NCBI GenBank assembly: GCA_016219765.1
Contig: JACRKM010000161.1
Coordinates: 1 to 5,301 of the forward strand
Reading direction: 5' to 3'
DNA from: Candidatus Woesearchaeota archaeon
GTDB taxonomy: Archaea; Nanobdellota; Nanobdellia; Woesearchaeales; UBA11576
Length of the DNA: 5,301 bases
Shown here: positions 1 to 5,301 of the stretch, in pieces
Layout: the number at the start of each line of letters is the position of its first letter
Numbering within the stretch: the first letter of the stretch is position 1
Translations under genes and position numbers: made by a program
Notes under the pieces: generated by a model
The model's input: the letters and a program-made list of their open reading frames with translations, nothing else
Database searches by the model: none
What the model was told of the DNA's origin: nothing

Positions 1-189
1 GTTACAGTTGTAACTCGTGAATTACCATTAAGAATCGAGGGATTTCCAGCATATGCTGTGATAGGTAGATTAGTAACAAGATATACTGCTGAAAGGGGGA
101 TCTCTAATGAGCAATTTAAAAAAGAAGCTCAAAGATTCTTTGAAGAAAGTGGACTTGATGCTAGAGTTCTGCAAAATGAACTTTTTTAA
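1..189 (+). CDS. C-terminal 62 residues of an unidentified protein (5' end outside window)
   Basis: An open frame runs from base 1 to a TAA stop at 187-189 and gives 62 residues ending in ARVLQNELF. I do not recognise the family. The visible part starts with a short beta-like stretch (VTVVTREL), followed by a hydrophobic segment containing GFPAYAVIGRLV. A charged, probably helical tail follows (NEQFKKEAQRFFEESG). No membrane segment or catalytic motif can be claimed. GC content is about 35%, and arginine is written AGA five times, AGG once and CGT once, unlike the CGN-rich minus-strand genes beside it. A run of six T at 182-187 overlaps the stop and could help termination. The gene is convergent with archease, with one base between the two stops. 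That this frame is coding is inferred from its openness, its protein-like composition and the fit of its stop against the neighbour. Confidence 0.6.
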   Translation, partial: VTVVTRELPLRIEGFPAYAVIGRLVTRYTAERGISNEQFKKEAQRFFEESGLDARVLQNELF

Positions 190-190
190 T

Positions 191-613
191 TTAGATGTCC
201 AGACTTACTCGGCACATCCACCCGTCGCTTGTTTTCTCAAGTTTGAATTCATAGTAGGTCACGGCTTTGACTACAGTTAGGCCCTTTGCAGGGCTGCTGG
301 GTTCGCCGTACGCAAATGCGCGCAGGCGTGTATCGGTAAGTTCAATAATGGTGAATTTGGAGAAGAACATTTCATCGATGTCGACGCGTGAGATGATTGC
401 GTGGAGCCAGTTAACTAGAAGGTCGTCGGATGAATCTGCTTCTACCTTGATTTCTTTTTCGATCTTTGGCTTAACTTGATCAACTTTACATAGCACGTGA
501 GAGACCGCGAGTGCCGCGTTGACGAAGAGTTCTTTCTTGTCGCGGCCATACGCTTCAAACATGACGTCTGAAGTGATTCTATCAACAAATTTGAACGGGG
601 GTTTTGCTGGCAT
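191..613 (-). CDS. Archease, activator of the RNA ligase RtcB
   Basis: About 140 residues, the usual archease size. The N-terminal stretch FKFVDRITSDVMFEAYG aligns with the family signature YEF-x-HTADVGI-x-AYG. The middle SSDDLLVNWLHAI matches the conserved (E/D)DLLVDWLNEL helix. The C-terminal third has AYGEP, VVKAVTY and a final GWMCRVSLDI, all typical. The acidic residues expected to bind metal are present (Asp16 of TSD and the Asp before the last residue). Two usual histidines are not: HTAD reads ITSD, and KAVTYH reads KAVTYY. Known family role: archease speeds guanylylation and turnover of RtcB in tRNA splicing and RNA repair. RtcB is not in this window. I chose ATG 613 because a GTGAT Shine-Dalgarno-like sequence lies four bases upstream. 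ATG 619 and GTG 622 are in-frame alternatives without a ribosome site. It is the last gene of the minus-strand series, separated from gatD by the large inverted repeat. Confidence 0.9.
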   Translation of the reverse strand: MPAKPPFKFVDRITSDVMFEAYGRDKKELFVNAALAVSHVLCKVDQVKPKIEKEIKVEADSSDDLLVNWLHAIISRVDIDEMFFSKFTIIELTDTRLRAFAYGEPSSPAKGLTVVKAVTYYEFKLEKTSDGWMCRVSLDI

Positions 614-718
614 GCGCATCACGGGTAGAGCGTTTGCACGGGCGTTATTGAAAACCTCTGAAGTGCCGGTATAATCACTGCCACCGCCTTTCTGCGAGAG
701 ATGGAACTTTTACAAGAG

Positions 719-756
719 TGCCGACAGGGGGGACGCCCCATCGGGGGATGTCGGCA
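719..756. other. G/C-rich core hairpin of the inverted repeat
   Basis: TGCCGACA (719-726) and TGTCGGCA (749-756) form an 8-bp stem. The 22 bases inside hold a G-run at 727-732, CCCC at 736-739 and a second G-run at 743-747. CCCC can therefore pair with either G-run through a three-base loop, giving two mutually exclusive small hairpins inside the outer stem. The same holds for the complementary strand. There is no U-run directly after it on either strand, so a simple intrinsic terminator is unlikely. This is the apex of the larger inverted repeat. Confidence 0.6.
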
Positions 757-802
757 ATGAAAAATAACTGTGCTATCACGAGCTTGGCGTGGCAGTGATT
801 GA

Positions 803-819
803 GCCGAGCGTAGCGAGGC
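803..819. other. Small GC hairpin inside one arm of the inverted repeat
   Basis: GCCGAGCGTAGCGAGGC can fold as GCC/GGC and GC/GC stems around a GTA triloop. As plus-strand RNA the two stems are joined by a symmetric tandem GA/GA internal loop. As minus-strand RNA the same place holds UC/UC mismatches. It lies in the 23-nt segment at 801-823 that has no counterpart in the other arm, where only three bases (670-672) face it. It would therefore project as a side branch from the long stem. Confidence 0.45.
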
Positions 820-856
820 GATGCCGGCACGGCCAGTTAGGTTTTCAATAACGCAT

Positions 857-2206
857 TTACACAAGAAAACTTTGATGAGCGATTCTGTCATTGATCTCCC
901 CGGCAACATTTTCAAGCAGCATCTTCTGTGCATCCTTTCTATCTTTTGCTTGCGCAAGCACCCAACCAAGTTTTACATACGCGGTTTCTGTCAGCATGTC
1001 CTGCAAATAGATGACGCCAAGTTTCTGAAGTTCTCGCCCTGTGGAGTACACCAGCGGATTGAGCCGTCCGTAAATGGTCTGCGCGGTGGCGCACACAATG
1101 ACTCCTTTCGCAATTGCATCTGTAAGTGCTTTCATCCAGCTGTTTTGTGAATCAGGCCCGGCAACGTGTCCAAGTCCGACGCTTTCGAGCACGAGTCCCT
1201 TGTATCCTTGCTTGACGTAATGGTCAATAATCGTTGGGCAGCATCCAGGATAGTACTTGATGATCGCGACGCGTCCTTCGAATCCATTCGCGAGCGTCAT
1301 TTTGGCTGGGGTTGCTGCGCGCTTCTTTACGGTTTTGTTCAGTACTTCGATCTTTCCATCGCTGCTGACTCGTGCAAGCGGCACGTCGTTGATCGGCCTG
1401 AATGCATCGCGCCTGCTAGTGTGCATCTTGCGTACTTTTGTTCCTCGTATTGCAAGGCAATGCGTGTCGTCGCTGCTGCCATGCCCCACGAGCATGACTT
1501 CTGCAATGTCAGACGCGGCCATGTGGCACGCGCTTTTCAGGTTGAGGACCGTGTCCGTGCTTGCGCGGTCAGTCGATCGCTGTGAGTACGTCAAGACAAC
1601 TGGTTTCGACAGATTCTTCAGCATGAATGAGAGCGCGGCTGCGGTGTAGTGCAGCGTATCGGTGCCGTGCGTGACGATGACTCCCGATATCTCATCATCG
1701 TTGAGCAATTCTGCGCAATGCTGTGCAATGACTTGCCAGTTTTCCGGCACCATGTCCTCGCTGCTTTTGAGAAATGGGGTTCTTATCTCTTTGAATCGTA
1801 CAAAGTCGGCGATTTCTGGTACTAGCGCGAACAATTGCCCTGGTTCCATGAGCCATTTGACTCCACCGGTCTGGTAGTCGAGCCGTGAGCTGATCGTGCC
1901 TCCGGTAGCGATCAAGGCGACTGCAGGAAGGCCCTTTTTTTGCTGAAGCTTAAGCGAGGGAAAGACTTCGAGTCTGACACCCGCACCAATTTTCTCAATC
2001 TTTTTGATGTGCTTGTTGTCGATTCCGATATTGTATCCGGTGTCGAGCTTTAAGATCGTGATGTCTTGCTCAAGCAATGCGGGTCGCGGAATGAGAATTC
2101 CTTCGATACTCTCGGCTGTAGTAGACACACGAACGCGGTCTCCCGGTTTTGTCTGCGGTGGCGCTTGTCTGGTTGCGGTTGGTTTTGGGGTTGTTGTTTT
2201 TGCCAT
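857..2206 (-). CDS. gatD: Glu-tRNA(Gln) amidotransferase subunit D (asparaginase-like)
   Basis: A protein of 449 residues from ATG 2206, normal for GatD. A T/P/Q-rich N-terminal tail is followed by the small GatD-specific barrel domain (about residues 20-75, from KPGDRVRV to NKHIKKIEKI) and then the L-asparaginase fold. Catalytic residues are visible: Thr104 in ATGGTISS, Thr182 and Asp183 in THGTDTLHYTAAALSFML, and Lys260 in GTKVRKMHTSRRDAF. The motifs GLGHVAGP and YSTGRELQKLGVI are also typical. Known role: with GatE it releases ammonia from an amide donor and converts Glu-tRNA(Gln) to Gln-tRNA(Gln), in archaea only. GatE is not in the window. GTG 2215, directly after the upstream stop, is an alternative start adding three residues. 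I prefer ATG 2206 because a GTGA ribosome site precedes it. It is probably cotranscribed with the lipoprotein gene and cdc48. Confidence 0.95.
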   Translation of the reverse strand: MAKTTTPKPTATRQAPPQTKPGDRVRVSTTAESIEGILIPRPALLEQDITILKLDTGYNIGIDNKHIKKIEKIGAGVRLEVFPSLKLQQKKGLPAVALIATGGTISSRLDYQTGGVKWLMEPGQLFALVPEIADFVRFKEIRTPFLKSSEDMVPENWQVIAQHCAELLNDDEISGVIVTHGTDTLHYTAAALSFMLKNLSKPVVLTYSQRSTDRASTDTVLNLKSACHMAASDIAEVMLVGHGSSDDTHCLAIRGTKVRKMHTSRRDAFRPINDVPLARVSSDGKIEVLNKTVKKRAATPAKMTLANGFEGRVAIIKYYPGCCPTIIDHYVKQGYKGLVLESVGLGHVAGPDSQNSWMKALTDAIAKGVIVCATAQTIYGRLNPLVYSTGRELQKLGVIYLQDMLTETAYVKLGWVLAQAKDRKDAQKMLLENVAGEINDRIAHQSFLV

Positions 2207-2218
2207 GGTGTTCACTTA
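2207..2218 (-). promoter_or_regulatory. Overlapping stop / ribosome-site junction upstream of gatD
   Basis: Read on the minus strand, the lipoprotein TAA stop (2218-2216) runs straight into GTGA, which resembles the archaeal GGTGA Shine-Dalgarno core. ATG 2206 follows five bases later. This suggests translational coupling of the two genes. The same GTG could itself be a start codon, giving a GatD three residues longer. Confidence 0.4.
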
Positions 2219-2731
2219 GCGTGGAGCGACGATGATGTCGATCTCTTCAGTTGCATAGAAATTATTGCGATCATCCTTGATGACGATTTTTGCATTGTAT
2301 CTGCCAGCCTTTACGCCTTTCTTCACCATGAAGGGTATTGTTGCAGTGCTTTTGGCAGAAATATTTACGGTTTTTTCTTCAATAGTGCAGACGGTACAGT
2401 CAAGGCCGATACCGAATCCTTTTGGTTGCTCATAGGCGTTTTTGATCATAACGTAGTTTTTCTTTTCTGCAATGGACGTGGCTATAAGCGGGTTTTCATA
2501 GATGGCAAGGATTTTGCCTTTGTCGATCTCTTCGTTGAGTTTCTCCTCGATATCTTCGGGCGGCATAGGCGCTTGTGGACTTTTTGTGACAGAAAATTTT
2601 GGCGTTGGTGATGTTTTTTGCTGCTGTTCTGCGCAGGCGGTGATTAGAACGGTGCTGATTATGCACATAAGCACAATGATCGGTCCTCTTTTTTCTATTA
2701 TTGATTTTTTTCTTATTGAAAGATGAAACAT
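2216..2731 (-). CDS. Predicted secreted lipoprotein, function unknown
   Basis: 171 residues that I cannot place in a named family. A positively charged start (RKK, EKR) is followed by a hydrophobic segment at about 17-32 ending in LITAC, a good lipobox with Cys33 as the lipidated residue. A Q/S/T/P-rich linker (34-58) and an acidic stretch (PEDIEEKLNEEIDKG) come next. The rest (about 75-171) is beta-rich, with alternating hydrophobic residues and a TATIPFMVKKGVKAGRYNAKIV stretch like Ig-like surface domains. A C-x-x-C pair (Cys112, Cys115) lies in this outer part and may form a disulfide or bind metal. It is likely membrane-anchored with its domain outside the cell. Its start is 30 nt after the cdc48 stop and its stop abuts gatD, so it sits inside the operon. 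No clear ribosome site precedes ATG 2731, but later starts would remove the charged n-region. Confidence 0.8.
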   Translation of the reverse strand: MFHLSIRKKSIIEKRGPIIVLMCIISTVLITACAEQQQKTSPTPKFSVTKSPQAPMPPEDIEEKLNEEIDKGKILAIYENPLIATSIAEKKNYVMIKNAYEQPKGFGIGLDCTVCTIEEKTVNISAKSTATIPFMVKKGVKAGRYNAKIVIKDDRNNFYATEEIDIIVAPR

Positions 2732-2761
2732 GTGGTGATCAAGTTAAAGAGAGTATCTCCC

Positions 2762-5047
2762 TCATCCGAAATAGCGCGGTTTTTCCTGGCCCATCTCTTT
2801 GCCGCGTGCTTTTGTGAACTGGTCTTTGAGTTCTGCGTATGCTTCCTCGATCTCCTTGGTGATCGATGGGCGCGTTTTATCGACTGCTTCATTAAAGTCT
2901 TTTTTTGTAACCTGTGCAGCTTTGGCGTCTTTTCGCAGCGCGAGCATTGCTGCTTCACGGCAAACTGATTCTATATCTGCACCCGCATACCCTGGCGTTT
3001 TCTTTGCGAACTCTTCAATATTGACATCGGGTGCCAATGGCATGCTCTTTGTGTGTATATTGAATATGTTGAGCCGTGATTTCTCGTCAGGAGCGCCGAC
3101 AAGTATGATGCGGTCGAATCTTCCCGGCCGTAAGAGCGCAGTGTCAAGGATGTCGGGCCGGTTGGTGGCGCCGATCACGACGATATTGTGCAGCTCTTCA
3201 AGGCCATCGATCTCTGTCAGGAGTTGGTTCACCACGCGCTCAGTGACTCTCGTGTCGGGGCTCGCTCCTCGTCTTGGTGCTATTGCATCGATCTCGTCGA
3301 AGAAGACGATGGTCGGGCTGGTCTGCCGTGCACGCTCGAATACTTTGCGTACGCCGCGTTCGCTTTCTCCAACCCACATGGAGAGAAGCTCAGGGCCTTT
3401 TACAAGGATGAAGTTTGCTTCTGATTCGTTTGCGACTGCTTTTGCAAGGAGGGTTTTTCCGGTTCCAGGCGGACCATAGAGGAGGATTCCTTTGGGCGGC
3501 CGTACTCCGAGGCGCGTGAATGCCTCTGGCATCTTGAGCGGCCACTCGACTGCTTCTTTGATCTCTTGTTTGATTGTTTCAAGCCCGCCGATATCTTCCC
3601 AGTGCACATTTGGCACTTCGACGAGGACTTCGCGCAGTGCACTGGGTCTGACAACCTTCAATGCATCAATGAAGTCTTGCTGTGTGATGCGCAGTTTCTC
3701 AAGGCTCTCTTTTGGGATTGCTTCTTCTTTCTCAAGCTGAAGTTCGGGAAGCACGCGCCGCAGCACGATCATCGCTGCTTCTTTTGCGAGCGCTGAAACA
3801 TCTGCTCCGACAAATCCGTGCGTGATGCGTGCGAGTTCTTTGAGGTTGATGTTTTTCGCCAGCGGCATATTTCTGGTATGGATCTTAAGGATGTTAAGTC
3901 TGCCTTCTTTGGTAGGAACGCCTATTTCGATCTCACGATCAAATCGGCCCGGGCGCCGCAGAGCAGGATCAAGAGAGTGCGGCATGTTTGTTGCTGCGAT
4001 GACGACGACCTTGCCGCGGCTCTGCAGTCCATCCATGAGCGCAAGAAGCTGAGCGACAACGCGCCGCTCGACTTCTCCTTTGGTCTCCTCGCGCTTTGTT
4101 GCGATTGCGTCGATTTCGTCGATGAAGATGATGCTTGGTGCGTTCTTTTCTGCATCGTCGAATTTCTTTCGAAGGTTCTCTTCGCTCTGTCCATAATATT
4201 TGCTCATGATTTCAGGGCCGTTGATCGAGATGAAGTTGCTGTTGGTTTCTGCAGCAACGGCTTTTGCAAGCAGCGTCTTTCCAGTTCCCGGAGGCCCGTG
4301 CAAAAGAACTCCTTTCGGCGCATCGATGCCGAGACGCTCGAAGACTTCCGGGTGTTTGAGTGGCAGCTCGACCATTTCACGTATTTTTTTGATCTCTTCA
4401 GAAAGCCCGCCGATGTCTTCGTAAGTGACTTCTGGCGCTTTTTCAACTTCTTTGAGCTCGACTGCTTCAGGATTGAATACAACTTCTGTGGTGTGTGTTA
4501 TAAGGCAGGCACCTTTGGGATTGGTTTCTACGACGATGAACTTGATGTCTCCCATGCCGAATCCCATCATGCTTTCGTCAAGAATAGAGAAGATGTCCTC
4601 GTAGGGGCTGTTGCTCATGGTGCTGCGTCGCCGTTTCGTTCCTCCGAGCGCAACGATATCTCCACGAATAACGGCACGCCCAAGAAGTCCTTGCTTGAAG
4701 AGTTCGGGTGGCGCGCGGATCACGATGCCGCGTCGTGCTGGCGCGATCACGACTCGCTTTGCGGTCTTCACATCAGCCGCTCTGACTTTGATAATCTCGC
4801 CGATGCCGGTTTTCGCGTTTCTTCGCACTATTCCATCCATGCGGATGATGTTCAGGCCGATGTCACCAGGATATGCTCTATCAACTATACCTGCAGTTGT
4901 CCGTTCTCCCGTGACTTCTACAATATCTCCGGGGCGCACGCCTATCTCATGCATGAGACTTGTATCTATGCGGACAATTCCTTTGTTGACGTCGTCCTGG
5001 ATCGCCTCAGCGACTTTGAGATTCAGTTCTTTTTCCATGATTGACAT
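2762..5047 (-). CDS. Archaeal Cdc48/VAT-type double AAA+ ATPase
   Basis: 761 residues from ATG 5047, the normal length for archaeal Cdc48/VAT/p97. The N-terminal substrate-recognition domain (about 4-190) has the double-psi barrel pattern ([25 protein letters not shown]). D1 has Walker A GPPGTGKT at 251-258, Walker B IIFIDEID at 306-313, sensor-1 Asn354, a KYYG pore loop at 283-286 and arginine fingers in RRPGRFDR. D2 has Walker A at 525-532, Walker B IVFFDEID at 580-587, sensor-1 Asn629, pore loop MWVG and RPGRFDR. All key ATPase residues are intact in both rings. Known role: a hexameric cytosolic unfoldase that threads proteins through its pore and can feed the 20S proteasome. The tail ends KPRYFG, a possible variant of the HbYX proteasome-docking motif. 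TTG 5077 lies inside the TATA box, so it is rejected as the start. ATG 5038 (758 residues) is the main alternative. Confidence 0.97.
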   Translation of the reverse strand: MSIMEKELNLKVAEAIQDDVNKGIVRIDTSLMHEIGVRPGDIVEVTGERTTAGIVDRAYPGDIGLNIIRMDGIVRRNAKTGIGEIIKVRAADVKTAKRVVIAPARRGIVIRAPPELFKQGLLGRAVIRGDIVALGGTKRRRSTMSNSPYEDIFSILDESMMGFGMGDIKFIVVETNPKGACLITHTTEVVFNPEAVELKEVEKAPEVTYEDIGGLSEEIKKIREMVELPLKHPEVFERLGIDAPKGVLLHGPPGTGKTLLAKAVAAETNSNFISINGPEIMSKYYGQSEENLRKKFDDAEKNAPSIIFIDEIDAIATKREETKGEVERRVVAQLLALMDGLQSRGKVVVIAATNMPHSLDPALRRPGRFDREIEIGVPTKEGRLNILKIHTRNMPLAKNINLKELARITHGFVGADVSALAKEAAMIVLRRVLPELQLEKEEAIPKESLEKLRITQQDFIDALKVVRPSALREVLVEVPNVHWEDIGGLETIKQEIKEAVEWPLKMPEAFTRLGVRPPKGILLYGPPGTGKTLLAKAVANESEANFILVKGPELLSMWVGESERGVRKVFERARQTSPTIVFFDEIDAIAPRRGASPDTRVTERVVNQLLTEIDGLEELHNIVVIGATNRPDILDTALLRPGRFDRIILVGAPDEKSRLNIFNIHTKSMPLAPDVNIEEFAKKTPGYAGADIESVCREAAMLALRKDAKAAQVTKKDFNEAVDKTRPSITKEIEEAYAELKDQFTKARGKEMGQEKPRYFG

Positions 5048-5055
5048 TACGCCGA

Positions 5056-5070
5056 AAGATAAACTATCTT
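5056..5070. promoter_or_regulatory. Inverted repeat at the expected cdc48 transcription start (candidate operator)
   Basis: AAGATA (5056-5061) and TATCTT (5065-5070) form a perfect 6-bp inverted repeat around AAC. It lies between the TATA box and the cdc48 start codon, over the expected transcription start near 5055. A repressor bound here would block RNA polymerase. It could also be a small hairpin or chance in AT-rich DNA. Confidence 0.4.
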
Positions 5071-5076
5071 CGGACA

Positions 5077-5087
5077 ATATTTATAGC
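5077..5087 (-). promoter_or_regulatory. TATA-box promoter of the cdc48 operon
   Basis: On the minus strand the sequence reads GCTATAAATAT, a good archaeal TATA box (TATAAATA at 5085-5078), preceded by purine-rich AACCAAAG as a possible BRE. Archaeal initiation is usually about 25 bases downstream, here near 5055. That gives a leader of only about 8 nt to ATG 5047 or 17 nt to ATG 5038, and no ribosome site is visible. The transcript is therefore probably nearly leaderless. Confidence 0.65.
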
Positions 5088-5268
5088 TTTGGTTCCCCCG
5101 AAATATCTGGTTTTAAGTCTAATCACCCGTTCTTTTATTAATAAAGTTTGTGGTTCTGTGGGCTTGTTTGCAAGTTATCATAAAATGTTGTGGGGTGCTA
5201 CTTTTTCTTCGTTTATACGGTCTATAAAGCTAGTCTGATATGTTCGTCTGTTTCTGGTTTTGTTGAAA
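5088..5268. other. AT-rich divergent intergenic region
   Basis: No convincing gene is seen here. The stretch separates cdc48 (minus) from a possible plus-strand gene at 5269. It contains a perfect 12-bp palindrome, TTTATTAATAAA, at 5134-5145 and TATA-like sites facing right at 5212-5218 and 5222-5229. A 40-codon minus-strand frame enters from the right edge and stops at 5178-5180. Its composition is not convincing, so it is not called. Confidence 0.5.
5222..5229 (+). promoter_or_regulatory. Possible TATA box for a rightward gene
   Basis: CTATAAAG lies 40 bases before ATG 5269. Initiation about 25 bases downstream of the box would fall near 5250 and leave a leader of about 18 nt. A second TATA-like TTTATAC at 5212-5218 could serve instead. 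Support depends on the downstream gene being real. Confidence 0.35.
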
Positions 5269-5301
5269 ATGAGTCGCGACGCATCAATTTTCGTCGTGAA
5301 A
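5269..5301 (+). CDS. Possible start of a plus-strand gene (first 11 codons)
   Basis: ATG 5269 opens a frame reading MSRDASIFVVK to the window edge. Codons such as CGC, GAC, TTC, GTC and GTG fit the usage of the well-supported genes, and the DNA becomes less AT-rich from here. A TATA-like box sits at a suitable distance upstream, but no ribosome site is visible. Eleven codons are too few to identify a family. The competing reading is that a minus-strand gene ends inside the right edge. Confidence 0.3.
   Translation, partial: MSRDASIFVVK

Larger units (their letters stand above)
642..854. repeat. Large nested inverted repeat filling the gatD-archease gap
   Basis: Four perfect complementary segment pairs occur in mirror order. 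The 16-mer GCGTTATTGAAAACCT at 642-657 pairs with 839-854. GTGCCGG at 663-669 pairs with 824-830. AATCACTGCCAC at 673-684 pairs with 789-800. TGCCGACA at 719-726 pairs with 749-756. That is 43 base pairs in all, separated by internal loops of 5/8, 3/23 and 34/32 nt, around a 22-nt G/C-rich centre. The element starts two bases after the gatD stop and ends about 28 bases before the archease start. No protein is encoded in it that I would defend. It may be a MITE-like element with terminal inverted repeats, a structured RNA, or a long structured leader of the archease mRNA. The sequence alone does not decide between these. Confidence 0.85.

Noticed and set aside
719..756. Core hairpin as an intrinsic terminator for gatD
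   Set aside because: No U-run follows the stem on either strand, and the hairpin is only the apex of a much larger inverted repeat.
642..854. tRNA, 5S rRNA, SRP RNA or RNase P RNA in the gatD-archease gap
   Set aside because: No cloverleaf or T-loop GTTC pattern, no SRP domain IV signature and no RNase P GAGGAAAGTC-like core are present.
619..969. 116-codon minus-strand frame spanning the gatD end and the inverted repeat
   Set aside because: It overlaps the conserved C-terminus of GatD in another frame, passes through the palindromic element and has an arginine-rich, non-protein-like composition.
2066..2611. 181-codon plus-strand open frame over gatD and the lipoprotein gene
   Set aside because: It crosses the junction of two better-supported minus-strand genes and its Cys/Phe/Trp-rich translation resembles no protein family.
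3818..5044. 408-codon plus-strand open frame opposite cdc48
   Set aside because: It lies wholly antisense to a gene with intact D1 and D2 ATPase motifs. Its translation is rich in Cys, Phe, Asp and Ser without any domain, as expected for the complement of biased codons.
5048..5077. Longer cdc48 reading from TTG 5077
   Set aside because: The TTG lies inside the predicted TATA box, upstream of the expected transcription start, and Cdc48 homologues begin near MEKELNLKV.
5041..5238. 65-codon plus-strand frame over the cdc48 promoter
   Set aside because: It starts inside the cdc48 coding sequence and runs through the TATA box and operator region. No promoter or ribosome site supports it.
5178..5300. 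40-codon minus-strand frame entering from the right edge
   Set aside because: It remains open to the edge, but its Asn/Arg/Thr-rich composition is unconvincing and two other frames compete there. More sequence to the right is needed to judge it, so it is not called.

Overview
The window reads as archaeal chromosomal DNA. The evidence is an archaeal-type Cdc48/VAT double AAA+ ATPase, GatD (the asparaginase-like subunit of the archaea-only Glu-tRNA(Gln) amidotransferase GatDE), an archease, a TATA-box promoter, and a near absence of strong Shine-Dalgarno sites. An uncultivated lineage, for example a DPANN group, is possible, but this is only a guess.

Layout: positions 1-189 hold the 3' end of an AT-rich plus-strand gene that I cannot identify. 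It meets the archease gene tail to tail, with one base between the two stop codons. From there to about 5047 everything is on the minus strand and is read right to left: cdc48 (2762-5047), a small predicted lipoprotein (2216-2731), gatD (857-2206), a 230-240 bp gap, then archease (191-613). The first three genes are tightly packed (30 nt and 9 nt gaps) and look like one transcription unit driven by a TATA box at about 5078-5085. A short inverted repeat sits where RNA polymerase should start. The region 5088-5268 is an AT-rich divergent intergenic region with further TATA-like sites. A plus-strand gene may begin at 5269 and run off the end.

The functions are housekeeping ones: protein unfolding and quality control (Cdc48), Gln-tRNA synthesis (GatD, whose partner GatE is not here), and activation of the RNA ligase RtcB (archease; rtcB is not here). 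No common pathway is evident beyond protein and RNA homeostasis.

The most unusual object is the gap between gatD and archease. Positions 642-854 form one large nested inverted repeat: four separate perfect complementary segments (16, 7, 12 and 8 bp) lie in mirror order around a G/C-rich core. It could be a MITE-like element, a structured non-coding RNA, or a long structured leader of archease. No tRNA, rRNA, CRISPR array or transposase gene was seen.
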